Source: Corticium candelabrum (taxonomy: Eukaryota > Porifera > Homoscleromorpha > Homosclerophorida > Plakinidae). From it: a stretch of 64,000 nucleotides of DNA. This document shows, piece after piece, positions 1 through 12,300 of this stretch; position 1 is the stretch's first letter; each line of letters begins with the position of its first letter. Location of the stretch: contig NC_085095.1 of NCBI RefSeq assembly GCF_963422355.1, positions 5,045,327 to 5,109,326 on the forward strand, read 5' to 3'. The notes beneath the pieces are model-generated. The model had not been told where the DNA came from and made no database searches. It saw only the letters and a program-made list of their open reading frames with translations. The position numbers and the translations under genes are program-made.

Positions 1-404
1 ACTCAGCAACGGCTATTAGTGGAAACTGCTGAATGTTCTCTGCTGACAAGCTCACTCTGGTGGCATCTACTAGCCCTCCGGTACTGTCTAGTCTCTCCAG
101 AGTAAGAATTTGAACTCCTGAGTGTTTTGCAGCACAACTGCACAGGCTTGATGCACACGAATAACAGACGATTCACGTCATCCATGTTCGAGCTTTGCGG
201 TGAGCACATTCTCCCAACTCGCGCAGGAACAGCCCGTGCTTTCCTTTCAAGGCCCCTGAATTGTTACTTAGCTCTGAATAGGACGTGTGCAGGTGTTTCT
301 ATCTATCTCAGTTTGATCTCTACCATTACCTTGCGTCGTCACGAAGTGCAGCACGTCATCGTTGGTACAACTAGCTGTACCGAATGCAGGAACTTTGTTT
401 ACTA
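1..404. other. Flank left of the hAT element, no gene recognised
   Basis: Short open frames occur on both strands (127-432 plus, 3-209 minus), but neither shows a domain, a hydrophobic segment or convincing splice sites. The sequence up to position 404 is the host side of the hAT insertion that follows. Nothing else is supported here. Confidence 0.4.
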
Positions 405-598
405 CAGGGCCGTAGCCAGACCTAAAAGATAGAGGAGGCGAGTCATGTGTTTATATTGCTAAGGTATATACTTTTTATCATAAAACTTCAATAACGTTTA
501 TTTTGTCATTCACTGGGAAGATCATTCGATAAGAAAGTCTACATCGTGTCATTGCGTGATATCTAGAGAAGTATAACTACTGCTAGCTACTTGGTTTT

Positions 599-3346
599 TT
601 AGTCTTTTGATATGTCTTCTCGATTGCGGTCGAACACCAGTGCAATTCGTCTGTGGAGTGATGCATCCCACTGTTTGAGCACATCAAGGGGGTGTAGCTG
701 AGAGATGATTGGATGGTCCTTATGGATGTGGGAAAGCGCAAGGCCATTTAGTCGGTCCTCTCCCATTGATGTTCTGCACCAGGTTTTAGGGCGTCTTAAT
801 GCACTAAACAAGCGTTCACATGTGCAGGAACCTACCGGAAGAGTCAAAAGCAGAGAAAGAATGGCGTAGATATTTGGATACAAGTTTTGTCTGTACTGTT
901 AATAATGTCAAGCAGCTCTAGATCGTCTATGTCTAGCGCAGAGAATTTGGTTTTCCATCAAAGTACTTCAGATTCAAAGCTAGAAGGCATTGGCAAATCC
1001 TCCAGGAACTCCTTCTTAATAGCCTCTTCTATATCACTAGTCAGCTTGGCTAACTTCTTTGGCAATAGGTAGTACGCTAGCATTGCACCTTTTATATCAT
1101 CAGGAAATCGAATCTGCAAGTGTAATGTAACGTGATCAACAAATAATAGTAATAGTTGACCCTGTAGTACTCTTCTGGACTTGTGGCTGGTGCATTAGCC
1201 TTTCGAGCATGCCTTTTGCCTGCTGTGGCCCGGGGGATTTCTGGCTCTTGATCTTCTTCATAGGTACCTTTCAGCAGGCTAGATGCCCCAGTAAACAATC
1301 TGTAAAAATTCAACTCATTTCTTTCATCCCTAATCGTGGTAATTAAACTTTGGCATTCTTCGTGAGCTTCCATAAGATCACATTGTCTAGACTGAAGGGA
1401 AACAGAGAGTGGTCTGACGAATGCAAGGATACGCTGAGTCATTACAGCAGTCAGTATGAATGAAAATTCACTCATCTTCTTCATATATGCATAGGCATCT
1501 GACCGCGACTGGCCCGTTGATTTTATAGCAATGTCATCTAGTGCATTATTTACTTGATTGTACTTAACCAGAAGTGTACTCAGTGAGTCCACTGGAGACA
1601 ACCATCTGGTATCACACAGGGTTGGCAAGCCTTGCCTTCTGTTAGAATACAATAAAATCTCTTCTTCATGCTCTTTCAGGTTTACAAAGGCTGATCCACT
1701 GCTTTCAGACTGATCTTTGATTTGAGGATAGTATTTCTATTGTGGTTGTTATTGACAAAAAGTTTAACTGCCTAAAGGCAAGGGCGCAACTAGCATTAAA
1801 ATTTTACCGAGACAAGTTTATATAAATTAATTAATTAAGCAGTAATTTGTCTCTGACCTACTTTATGTATAATGTAAGTAAACATAGCTTCTATAACAAC
1901 AACTGTCCCAATCTGCGATGTCCTGTACAATCAAATCTTCGTAAGACGGTTTCTCTACTCACAGCCACATCTCTATGAATATATAAAAGAGCTAAGCCAC
2001 TTAGAATGCCCGATCTTTTCTGTTATCTACTAACTGATACATCTAGCAAAATTTTTGCAACGCCACACCCATTTTATTTACCGAGGCAACTGCCTCGGCT
2101 GCCTCATGCCTAGTTACGCCACTGAAAGGCATCCACGAAGTTTCTTACTTTAGGGACATCTTTGCATGAGTTGACTACTACAAGATTGAGGCAGTGGTTT
2201 CGACAGTGGGTGAAGTATTTTTCTTGTGGTAAGGCTTGTTGTATGCGTGTTGTTACTCCACTTACGTGTCCTGACATTGTGGAAGCTCCATCAAAACCCT
2301 TTACCCTCAATTTACTCACATCAACGTTCCATTTTCCAAGGTTAGTCAAAAGAGCATCTGTAATTCCTTCAGCATTGGTTTCCTTCAACTGGACAAACCC
2401 AAGGAAATCTTCAGCCACCTCACGACTGCCATCATTATTGTCTGATGTCCACGGCCATTTGTTCTGTTGTGCCAACATCACATGTCTCATCAGCCATTAT
2501 TCTTAGAAAGTCTACTTCATTTGCTTTTTGTACAATTTTTATTTCTAGTTATATGTGCAAGACAATTTATAAGCCGGTTTTGAATCTGAGGTAAGAGGTA
2601 TGTTGCATTTCTTAGTGCATTTTTCAAAAACGTGGCTAACTCTGTGTTGTCCTTGGATTTCCACTTAAGAAAAAATGTAAAATTGCTGCCTTCTTCCTTC
2701 TTTTCTTTGCACCAGTTTCCCCTTAGTGGAACTCCCCTCTGTGCCAGGGAGATTATCACATCTAAAATGGACAAAAGAGTTGCTCGATTTCTCTCAATCT
2801 TCTGAGCATACAAATTGTGACATAAATTCGGTTATAGGCTTTTTCTTCTGATTACAAACCTGTAGGAATTCATCAGCTGTCTTCATCGCAGTTTGATGTA
2901 ATGAAGATTTCTCATGGCGGTTCAAAGTTCCCCTTTCACTTCGACAAGCATTTTTTCCAGTCACTGAATGGTTTCGTAATAAGTTCAGGGTTGGTCTGAT
3001 CCTGCAGGGCAAAGCAGAAGCATACGGAGCAGTACGCTCCATCACGTGATAGAGTATTTCAACCATGTGTATTTTTTTTCCGATCGCGTGAATACCGCTG
3101 GTTCTGGCCGTTTCTTGGGAACATAGAGTGTCTATTTGGAGCCCATTTGTTTTTAAGAATTGTCTTTCGCTTACTATCGTCTAGCCCTTCTTGGTTGATG
3201 ATTCCTAAATCCGGTCCACTTCCTTGGAGTACCAGACCAGCTACTAGGCTTTCAGCACTGGCTGCAAGAACATTTACATCTCCTGTATGTACATTAACTG
3301 TCTCACTCTTAATGCTGCCGACTGCATGTACTTTGAGTAACACCAA
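599..3346 (-). pseudogene. hAT transposase (TTF-type zinc finger, DUF4371, C-terminal dimerisation), broken
   Basis: Five minus-strand segments read in family order. 3059-3346 carries the KNKWAPNRHSMFP stretch typical of the start of this family. 2794-3066 has the TTF-type zinc-finger remnant with the HEKSSLHQTAMKTADEF motif. 2517-2813 and 2110-2490 are the DUF4371 catalytic region, including RVKGFDGASTMSG and the HCRNHCLNLVV helix. 1092-1652 has the CDTRW motif. 599-883 is the hAT C-terminal dimerisation domain (SCTCERLFSALRR). The frame shifts between segments, an in-frame stop occurs near 1705, and a 346-bp element interrupts the DUF4371 part. The enzyme would have mobilised the enclosing element. 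No intact protein can be made from this copy. Confidence 0.88.
1779..2124. mobile_element. Nested non-autonomous hAT-like element (346 bp)
   Basis: It interrupts the transposase reading frame. The right end reads CTAGTTACGCCACTG (to 2124). The left end, from 1779, is an imperfect match to its reverse complement (about 12 of 16 bases). A 5-bp direct repeat AAAGG flanks it (1774-1778 and 2125-2129). Removing the element and one AAAGG copy rejoins the flanking transposase frame. It has no coding capacity. Confidence 0.75.
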
Positions 3347-3929
3347 CGTTATGATTCACTTAAAGTTGTGAAGCGTCTCCGGATTTTTCACTTTTAGATC
3401 TCGGACGTTTGAGTCTGGAACTGACACATTTACCACAATTACCGCAGTCTAGCCTAGCACACGGCAGCAAATGGTTGTGCTTGTTTACCTATCGAAAAAT
3501 GTAAGAATACTGTCATTAGAAATCCTTCTTTACATTGTCCATGTAAAGATCTATCGTCGTGATTGTAGTCTCGTAACAGCCTCTGCTACTGTACGGCGTG
3601 TTTTCGGTCGCGGATGTTGGTCAGCCTCGAACTTCCACCTGTCTGTTGCGTGCTGAAGTACCAGGGTACTAGGGCTAGTGCCTATTGAGCGAGTTAGAGT
3701 TAAACTTTGGCTTCAAGTTGAGCTCGCAAGAAAGCGAAATTCGAATGCGCTTGAAAAGCCACTCTGGTATTTAAAGACTTAGGCGGCGCTCTGTCATAAG
3801 CTCTAGAGCTACACACCAGAGCGTCTACTTCGATAGTTAATCGCTAGGTTGCACCTTGATTTTTTATGACACGCCCAAAAAATCAGAGGAGGCGATCGCC
3901 TCCTCTGCCTCATCCTGGCTACGGCCCTG

Positions 3930-5890
3930 TACTATCAGAGCAGCTAGAACCTTCACCCCTGCTTCTCCTAGGTAAAGTTGAATTAGATAACGTCAAGTCC
4001 TTGTCAACGCGCGCTACGCAGCGATCGACTTTCTTTGCAGAGGGTAAAAGAGCGTTTTAGCTAGCACTTCAATTCTGCCCTCACATCGGTTTCGGTTGTC
4101 GTCTTATCTGTGGAACGGCTAGTTCGTTCAAGCGACAGTTTTACAGGTCCTAGAGGGGGCGTAGTTGTAGGATAAATGACTCAGAATTGCCGCCAAGCAC
4201 TCTAGGCAAGCGTTCTGCGTTCTGCGGCGTTTCAGATGACTGAATTAAATCAACTGCAGTCATTTGAAACCTAGAGCTGCTGCTGAGAAGGTAGGAAGGC
4301 AAGAAAATGGATGTCCGACGATTGGGTCCGTTACCTAGCACGGGCGTTTGACTGACTGTAACTCGTACAGATCTTGGCTGACATGCAGGGTAACAACATG
4401 GTTTGTAGGTAAAGAGTTGCTGATTAGCGATATACGTATAAGTAACTAGGCTGAAGGATGCGTGTGTGCAATTTAGACGCTACTGTCCGGTGAACGATGC
4501 GTTTGCCCGATGAACCGGGTATGCAAGGCTCCGCACAGTTTTCAATCTCACTCTAGGCAGAGAAGAGGTAAAATGCTCTCTTTTGGTGTGCTCAATTACA
4601 ACTTGAATACCTACATTTATGATGTGGTAGGGACTGCGTTCAAAAACGGATAACTGAGAACTCGCGTCCGGAATATGATGGTGTCCGAGGAACGGGGCCG
4701 CGCTCTATACGTGTTTACACACAAAGTTCCTTAGCACAATCTTGAGTTCCAAGTGCGTGCGTATAAGTAAGACAGTGGTATAGACGCAAACTCAAAACTA
4801 GAAAGTCCAAACAACATACGGCATTGTATGCGGTCGTGTACACCCCGGATATGCCGCAGTAACTAGACTGGGCAACTGAGGCTTACCTTACTTTGGTACC
4901 CCAGGCAAAGCAGAGACAAGATCAACCGATTTCCAATAATTTAAAACTAAGAATTCTTAAAAGCTTGAGGGTTATGATAGAATAACACCTTAAACAGTAT
5001 GCATATGTTTTCTTAGTTTACGCGCAATTGTTGTTATTTTTAGTTCAGATATAGATCGTAAAGAGTCTTACGTGTATTTGTAACGAAAAAAGATTAAATT
5101 GTTAAAAATTTTGGACATGCTAATAACTTTTCCAACACACACACACGCGCGCGCGCGCACGCGCGCGTGTGTGTATGTATATCAGTAAAGCTCCAAGACG
5201 TTGGAAGTGCGTCATGCAATTATCGCAGACCAGTACGCAATAAGAACAAAAATTAAATGTTTTCAAAATATTACGTTTTAATTAATATTTGTTTTCCAAA
5301 GTTGGGAATCGCAAAATACGTAAACACCTTTATGTATGCAGTATGATACTGCAATTATACAAAGGATCGACAATTGTAACTACTGTCTGTTCCCCTTAAG
5401 CATGAACCCGGAAGTGAGTAATGAAGTAGAGGTCACACCAGGTGTACTCATTAGTGCACTAAGAGCTACTCCAGTTGGACCATGTTATACCAATTATCTT
5501 AAATGGTTCCAGTTGGTGATCCGTTGGTCTTACAAGATAATTGGATAATAGCCATTGCTCCACCCATTTGTGTTTGATATGCACAAGTACTATCCTTCCG
5601 TTTCGTTTGTAGGAAAGGCTTAGATAATTTGATAAACAGAAATGCCAGACCTAGCGGTTTCTAACGATACCCAGATCATCGCGAAAGTCCAAAAAACAGC
5701 AGAGATATTGATGATTTTTAAAGTTCACACTCATGGGGAACAGACAGTACGTATAGGCCATCTATGTTTGTTCATATTAGTGCAACGCTGAGTGCAGCAA
5801 ATATACTCCTTTCTCACGCTTTCTCTGGTCTCTTCTCTTTGTTTCGCATTCAGTGTATTGGGTAGCTTGCGTCATTTCGAGTAGTAAGAC
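3930..5890. other. Intergenic stretch, no gene recognised
   Basis: No open frame here shows a domain or a splice pattern. The only notable structure is an alternating purine-pyrimidine tract at about 5134-5178: CA repeats run into CG repeats and then GT repeats, nearly palindromic. The frame at 5336-5548 has no recognisable content. Confidence 0.5.
5134..5180. repeat. (CA)(CG)(GT) near-palindromic tract
   Basis: Strictly alternating purine-pyrimidine sequence with its CG-rich core in the middle. Such tracts can adopt left-handed DNA or cruciforms. That is known of the sequence class and was not tested here. Confidence 0.8.
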
Positions 5891-6560
5891 TTAACTGTGA
5901 AATATTTGTGCAACCTGGCTAGGTGTGTAGTCGTCTTCGATCATCTGCTGACACATCGCCCGCAGGCTGTCGTGTTTAATGTCCCTTACAGCTGCCGATC
6001 GCTCTTTTAATCCAGGTACACTACCATTTATTATTTCAATATTCAGAATTTCAAAACTAAACATGTCTGCCGCTGGGGTGTTGTGAATTGCGGTACCGCT
6101 TACTAGATCAGGCTTTCTTTCTGAAGCAAGATAATTCAAGCCGAGAGATCCGGCAGACTGAGAATCATTTTGAATGTGAGCAGCCCCGAGATGTCCAGCT
6201 TGGCTGTCATGTTTTGTGTGACGAGTACGTTTTCTGATCGAATATCACAGTAGAGAAAGGTGGTGTTAACGAATGCATGTTGTTGATACCCGCAGCGCAG
6301 TCTCGCAAGATGTCTACCTGCTCTCGCATAGTAAGGTAGTTTGCTCTAGCTGCCGCTATCACGTTGCTTAGAGATCCACTCATTATTTCCATGAGCAGTT
6401 GAGGTGGCTGATCGTCGTCTGTGACGGCCTCAAACACTGTTACAATGTTTGGATGCGAAAGCGACAACAGCTATCGATTTCTTGTTGAACAAGATCTCTG
6501 ATACGCGAGTCGACTATGACATTGTAAACATGCAGCTTTTGCTGCGTACAACCTCTACAC
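5891..6560 (-). pseudogene. Protein kinase domain fragment, degenerate
   Basis: On the minus strand, 6440-6550 encodes an alpha-C-like segment (RIRDLVQQEIDS). 6207-6467 continues with SHPNIVTVFEAV, a hinge-like LLMEIMSGSLSNV and a helix ending NNMHSLTPP. Then, in another frame, comes a catalytic-loop equivalent YCDIRSENVLV, where HRD has become YCD. The DFG position reads LDISG. 5891-6139 resembles the C-lobe and ends at a stop. At least two frameshifts and a stop separate the parts, and the ATP-binding loop is missing: a (GT)n array lies where it should be. It is related to the RIPK/TKL-type kinase at 17.4 kb only at family level. Most likely a dead kinase copy. Confidence 0.7.
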
Positions 6561-6580
6561 CTGTCTAAAACAGGGTGATA

Positions 6581-6582
<2 letters not shown>

Positions 6583-6673
<91 letters not shown>
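6583..6673. repeat. (GT)n microsatellite
   Basis: About 45 uninterrupted GT units, directly next to the kinase fragment. Confidence 0.97.
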
Positions 6674-6674
<1 letters not shown>

Positions 6675-7806
6675 AAATGTCAAGTATCTCCCCGTGGTGA
6701 GCTTCGGTAACACATTGACAAGTTTGCATGTGACTAGCAGGCTGCTGTCATATTATTGTGAGGAGTATACGTAGTTCCAGATTTTAGCAGCCTACCAATG
6801 TTGGTCTTGCAAACCAAAATTTGGTTTATCTCTTTTTGCATAAGTCTGAAGAGAACGGCAATAAACAGTCGTTCCAAGGTTTCAAGGTGTGTACATGTGT
6901 GCATGAGTACGTCGATCGGCGGGTGAATGACTCTGTGCGGGTTTGTGTTCGTAGTCAGTGTATGTCTTACACAAAATGTACGATAACAACGATATATATT
7001 GTGTGTATGCATGTCCGTTCGTTGAATTATAAGTGTGCGTCTGCATGAATACGCACGCACATGTCATAAAGAAGCGTATGTACGCAGTTTGTGTGCATGC
7101 AAGTGAGAATCAATTAATTAATGTACGTATATGGACAAAATTATAGATACCTGACATTTTTGTGTGTAGTACTTTGGTAATAATTTTTTTCTAGCAAAAC
7201 CAAATGTTTTCCAAATTTCTTTTTTATGGATTGCGCCATTGTTAGTATGTAACATAGCTTGAGTTCATGATTGCAGCTATACTGACTACCTACTGCGCAT
7301 CTAGTTTGAAGGTTGACGGCCATTTTCACTTTCTTGTCTTTGTACACATTCATCGCTCTTGGACGCTCATTTTTGGCATGCAATCTAAGAATGCTCTGTA
7401 GTAAACAGTAAAAGCAATTTTGTGGGTCCTCTTATCAACATTATAGAGAAAAGACGAATCATCTGATTTTGCACATTGATTTCGCATGTCATCACAATTT
7501 GAATTGTTTCACAATTTTCAGCAATAAACAAACTTCAACATATTTAAAGAACCATGTGATACTAATTAATTACAAAAACCCTGCCAGGACAAAAACTAAA
7601 AAAAGTTACAGCGACAAAAGAACACCGACATGCCACTTCCGGTCCATGTTTTACGTAGGAAAACCTCAAACTGCTACCGCCAAATGTCAGCTGCACTAAC
7701 ACCGCTGCCCTTGAGACTGCCAAACTCATGCGATAAATTAGCCTAAACGTTCAGCTGCACGAAGTTGCAGAGTCTTGTTCCGTGCGATGTTTGACAAGTT
7801 GCAGAT
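6675..7806. other. Intergenic stretch, no gene recognised
   Basis: Low-complexity frames rich in TG/CA triplets (6734-7067) explain the apparent reading frames here. The rest is AT-rich. I looked for Tc1-type inverted repeats left of 7807 and did not find a convincing one. Confidence 0.45.
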
Positions 7807-8690
7807 ATGCCTCAAGACAAACAGTTGAGTCTGAATACGCGAGGTGAAATTGAAGCCCTTCATTCAGTTGGCCACTCTGTGCGTCAGATTGCAGGTTTTT
7901 GTCCGCCGCTCCAGGAATTCCGTTCATCAGTGCCCGCAACGGCTTTCCCATGGCACCAGCGATTATAAAAAACGACCTGGACGTGAGAAGGCAACTACAA
8001 TCCGGGAAGATCATCGACTGAAGAGAATGGCACTGCAGAACCGTAGAGCACCATCACGACTGCTCTCGTATCAGCTGGCTGAAGAAACCGGCAAGCAGGT
8101 GTCAGGTAGAACAGTCCGTCATCGTCTCAGTGAGACAGGAGTGAACGCTCGGAGGCTTATAAAAAACCGCTGCTAACAGAAAACCACCAACGTTTGCGAC
8201 TGCGATGGGCAACCACTCACACACGGTGGACTTTGGATGACTGGAAATCTGTTCTTTTACAGATGAGTCAAAAGTCAGCATAGGAAACAATGGTACTCTG
8301 TACGTTTAGCGTCGCAAAGGTGAGGAATTTCTCCCTGAATGTTGTGACCGTACGGTCCAGCACGCGGCTAGTGTGATGGTGTAGGGATCAATGTGTTGGC
8401 ATGGTGTGGGGTCCCTGGTGAAACTGGAAGGTCGTTTGGACAGCACAGCGTACCAACAGGTTCTGGAGGAGCACATACTTACAGACGCAGCGGCACTGAT
8501 ACGAGACGACGTAGTCCTCCAGCAGGACAACGCGCCAATTCACACGTCTCGGTCAACAAGACAATGGCTACGCCAGCATGACGTCACACTGTTGGACTGG
8601 CTGCCAAAATCGCATGATGCGAATCCAATTGAGAACTTGTGGCATAAAATCAAAACTGCTGCCAACCGTCGCCAACACATTGATACCTCT
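7807..8690 (+). pseudogene. Tc1/mariner transposase, frameshifted and truncated at its 3' end
   Basis: An ATG at 7807 opens the paired helix-turn-helix region (TRGEIEALHSVGHSVRQIA), which then shifts frame. 7970-8176 continues in another frame with the Tc1-typical block RLKRMALQNRRAPSRLLSYQ. 8391-8690 carries the catalytic part: QQDNAPIH supplies the second Asp and NPIENLWHKIK the third acidic residue (Glu). The first Asp block is in the damaged stretch around 8250. Tc1 similarity stops near 8690, where the left arm of the large inverted duplication begins. The product would be a cut-and-paste transposase; this copy is inactive. Confidence 0.85.
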
Positions 8691-9306
8691 AGCAAACATG
8701 TCGATGTAACGATCAGCATTTGAGTGGGACACACGTAACTATAACAGTGCTAGCTGGCAGCATATATAGACATTCTCGCCACACGTACCATTAGAAACAA
8801 GGTCAGTCTTCATATCATCAAACTGCTCATGAGCTGTGACTGGCCCAACAAACTTGTAATCGTGTCCCAAAATGATAATAATGTTTGAAAACAGTTTTCA
8901 GAAACCATGCAGCTTAGCTATACTTGCACAAATAATGACTCAAAGTAATTTTTTCTAAAGAAGCGTTTGGCACATGGACGTCTCCTCTCTACAGGCTTGA
9001 AAGATACACATTTTTATTTTATTGCGGTTTAAAGCTGTTGACCGCATTCACTAACTAGATTTATCGTAAAAATAACATCGTTCCGCACCGTCTTAGAAAA
9101 ATTGCGTGACGACTGAGCTTATACATATACAGATTGTCCTTTCTGCAAAACTTAACCCTATCAGCATAATTGACCAAGTACCGAATAGCAATTTACTTAA
9201 TATACAAGAACTTAAAACGTTGTCTCTAACTGCTCTTGCTACTCCTCAAATACAAGAAATGACGCTTCTTATCAATGTTTTAGTTCCATGGAGGTTTTAC
9301 TAAAAC

Positions 9307-12300
9307 TCAAACATTAGTAGCACGACTTACTATGAGCATAATAACAACAGCAATTATATAGAATAAAACTACAACATGCACGGCTGTCAGATTTGTAGAA
9401 CCATAGTTAGATCCATCTTCCCTAGTCAGAAAGTTCAGAGCTTGAACTGCATTGTCAGCCATATAAAGCGTGTCGTGTCCCTCGTCTTTCGTTCTGCTAC
9501 GTTCTAGTGTCAGTAACCGCACGTTTAGATTGTCACTTGGATCACGCGTCTCAACTTCCAATGCTTGTAGCTCTGCTATCTTTCGCTCGACGACCGTCGA
9601 TGAGTTCTGTTTCATCTCATTATGTGTATCTTTCCATATTCTTATAGCAAGCTGCAGGCACCTGACAGTAGCTATTCGAAACTTGATGACCTTGTCACTT
9701 GTCACATCACATTGAGAGTATTCAAGACACACGCGCGCAGCTACTTCTGCGGCTTTGGCAACTTTTTGATGCTTTTCCTTATACAAATCCAAGTGACACT
9801 GTAAGCTTGTTTGACACAGTTTTAAAGCTAACTTCATTTTACGCAATTTATCATCAGCTGCTTTAAGGTTTTCGGCTTCTTTAAGTCGCAGGGTTGAAAT
9901 TTCTCGGCACAACCAGGCGTAATAACGATGTCTTGCGTTGTAGTGCTCTTTAATCTCTTTCCGTACGCGAATGCACTGCTTGAAAGTGCGGCGGTACACA
10001 TCCGTGTCATCCTTCTCCATTGCCTTACGAGCCGTTGCCACTAGACGATGAGCTTTGTAGAGATGAAATCGAAAGTATTTAGCTTGTTGTAAAACACTCT
10101 CCGCTTTTTGAAACATTTCTATAGCCTCGTCGTACTTGCCTTGTCCGAAACAGGCACGTCCCAAGTTTCCAAAGCAAGATGCTTGCTCAAAAATGTCTGA
10201 CATGTCATTGCTTTCTGTCACGTCTCCACGACTAACAATCAATGGTTCCACTTCTTTCAACAAAGTTTCAGCTTGCCGAAATTCGTTCAAATCTAAGTGT
10301 ATTTCTGCTACAACTTCCTTAGTTCTTGCTTGAAGGTTAGAAACGCGAGGGGAGCTGGGAAGTTTTCGCCATATTTCTAGAGCCAGACGAGTGCATTCGG
10401 TTGCTTCACTAAACTTTCCTAGTCTCCGCTTGGCCGATCCCAGCTCTAGCAAAGTCTCACCTTCATTCATAGTTTTATGTTCTCTAACATTCTGCCTAAT
10501 TTTACTTAAACAGTCTTCTAAAAGCTTAATCGATTCCTGAAAATGACCAACCAGTGCGAGTCTCTTTCCACTTTGTAACAAAAAGTTGATATCATATACA
10601 GTCATATCGTTCATACGTCGGTAGCATTTCATTACGTGAGGAAACAGTTCGCTATACAGCTGCCACCGGTCTGAAGGAGATCCCTCCAAGACGTTGCTCA
10701 ACAGAGCGCTGAGAGCACCAATAGATTCCAATCTATCCTTTTCCTCTTGACGGCAAAATAGCAAGTGCTGAATTAGCGGATGAACAGAAAAAGCATTATT
10801 TTCAGTGTCTACATTAACCAAGTGATATTGTTCCAGCTTAGACAAAGGCACCTCAATAGACACCGGTACGTGCAGGCTGTCCCCCTTTTGCCGCACACCT
10901 CCTTTCTTCCGCGCTTCAAAAAATTTTCTCAAAGAGTATCGCTCGTGCAAACCCTTTGAACCGAGAGAAAATAATTGCATGGGAATTGGATGACCGACTC
11001 CACAAAAAGCAACGATACCCATAATCTCACGTACACAGGAATCTTTCGACGTTTCCAGGAAATTACGTTCATATACTTGATATATGTTCGCTTGCTGGTT
11101 TCCCCGAAATGGAGATTCTACGGGCAAAGTCTCAGAATCTGAGCGAGAATACTCTTTCAGGTATTGCGAAAGTTTTAGTTTTTTCGTCTGAATATAGGCC
11201 GTTACTTGCTCTACAGCCAACGGGACACCTCTTACTAGTTCATTAATCTTTTTCGCTGCTTTCTTTTCCACACCGTCGTCTGACGATCTCCATTTGACAC
11301 CCGCACTTCTCGCTCTGTCTATCAACAACTTTACTACAACGTCATCGTCCAATGGTTCCAGAGTGTAAGTTTTGTAGATATTGACTGAATCCAGTGTTTT
11401 TATCCGAGAAGTGAAAAGAGCATGTACATATTTGCTGCTCAGTCCATGTTCAGGAAGCATCTTATAGACTTTTTTGATCATCGCCAATTCGTCACAACCA
11501 TCAAAAACCAACAAAATTTTGAAGTGATCATCAGCTTTAAGTCTGATCCAACGCTTCACACCTTCCACTTTCTCGTAGACACGAAAATCTTCAGTAGCCA
11601 GAAGCTTGATCTGAAAAGTTGATGTGGTACACACCTCGTCACTAATTTTCGAAACACTTTCTACGAAAGTTTCATCGCTTGCACAGTTAATCCACAAAAC
11701 CAATTCGTAAATAGATTGCTTAAGTTGATGAACAAGTTTAGCAGCTACTGTTGTCTTTCCGATGCCAGCTTGGCCACAAATTGCGCCTATGCTGTCTTTA
11801 GAGAGCATTTCGGCGACGGCCTCGACGCATCCATTTCTCCCTTCGAAAGACGCTGCATGCGTTCGTTCATCCGGTACATTAATGAGCCAAGCAATAAGAA
11901 TAGGATCGTTTCCTCTGTATTCGTCGTCGTCACTCGATGATACCGAATTCAAACTGTACAGCCGACGTCGGGACCTTGGATCTAGGAAATATAATTATAC
12001 GGTATATAGCGTATTCAATCTTGTGTAACGACAGCACGCTGCCTTCTCACATTGTCAAATTGTCAATTGTTGATGATGTTGATTGACTGTCATGCGAGAA
12101 TGTGATAGTTGCGTAATGCGGTGATACATACAAATGTGGCAACACTACTTTGCTAACAACATATGTCATGCGTATTGTTTACTAAACGGGTGGCGTGGAC
12201 TGTGCATAAGAATGCATTTTATACCCTACAGCTGTCTGGCAGGTCATTGGCATCCGTCCGTCTTGAAACGGTGGCATTGCGTAATTTACTCTAGGCGCGC

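Larger units (their letters stand above)
405..3929 (-). mobile_element. hAT-superfamily DNA transposon, full length but decayed
   Basis: The element is bounded by perfect 15-bp terminal inverted repeats: CAGGGCCGTAGCCAG at 405-419 and its reverse complement at 3915-3929. Similarity continues inward through a shared GAGGAGGCGA. The flanking direct repeat TACTA (400-404 and 3930-3934) looks like a 5-bp target-site duplication, as reported for the hAT5 group rather than the classical 8-bp hAT. Just inside the right end is a perfect 24-bp palindrome (3884-3907). A DUF4371/ZMYM1-like transposase lies inside on the minus strand, and a smaller element is nested at 1779-2124. The ends and the coding content agree with each other, so identity is well supported. 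Confidence 0.9.
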
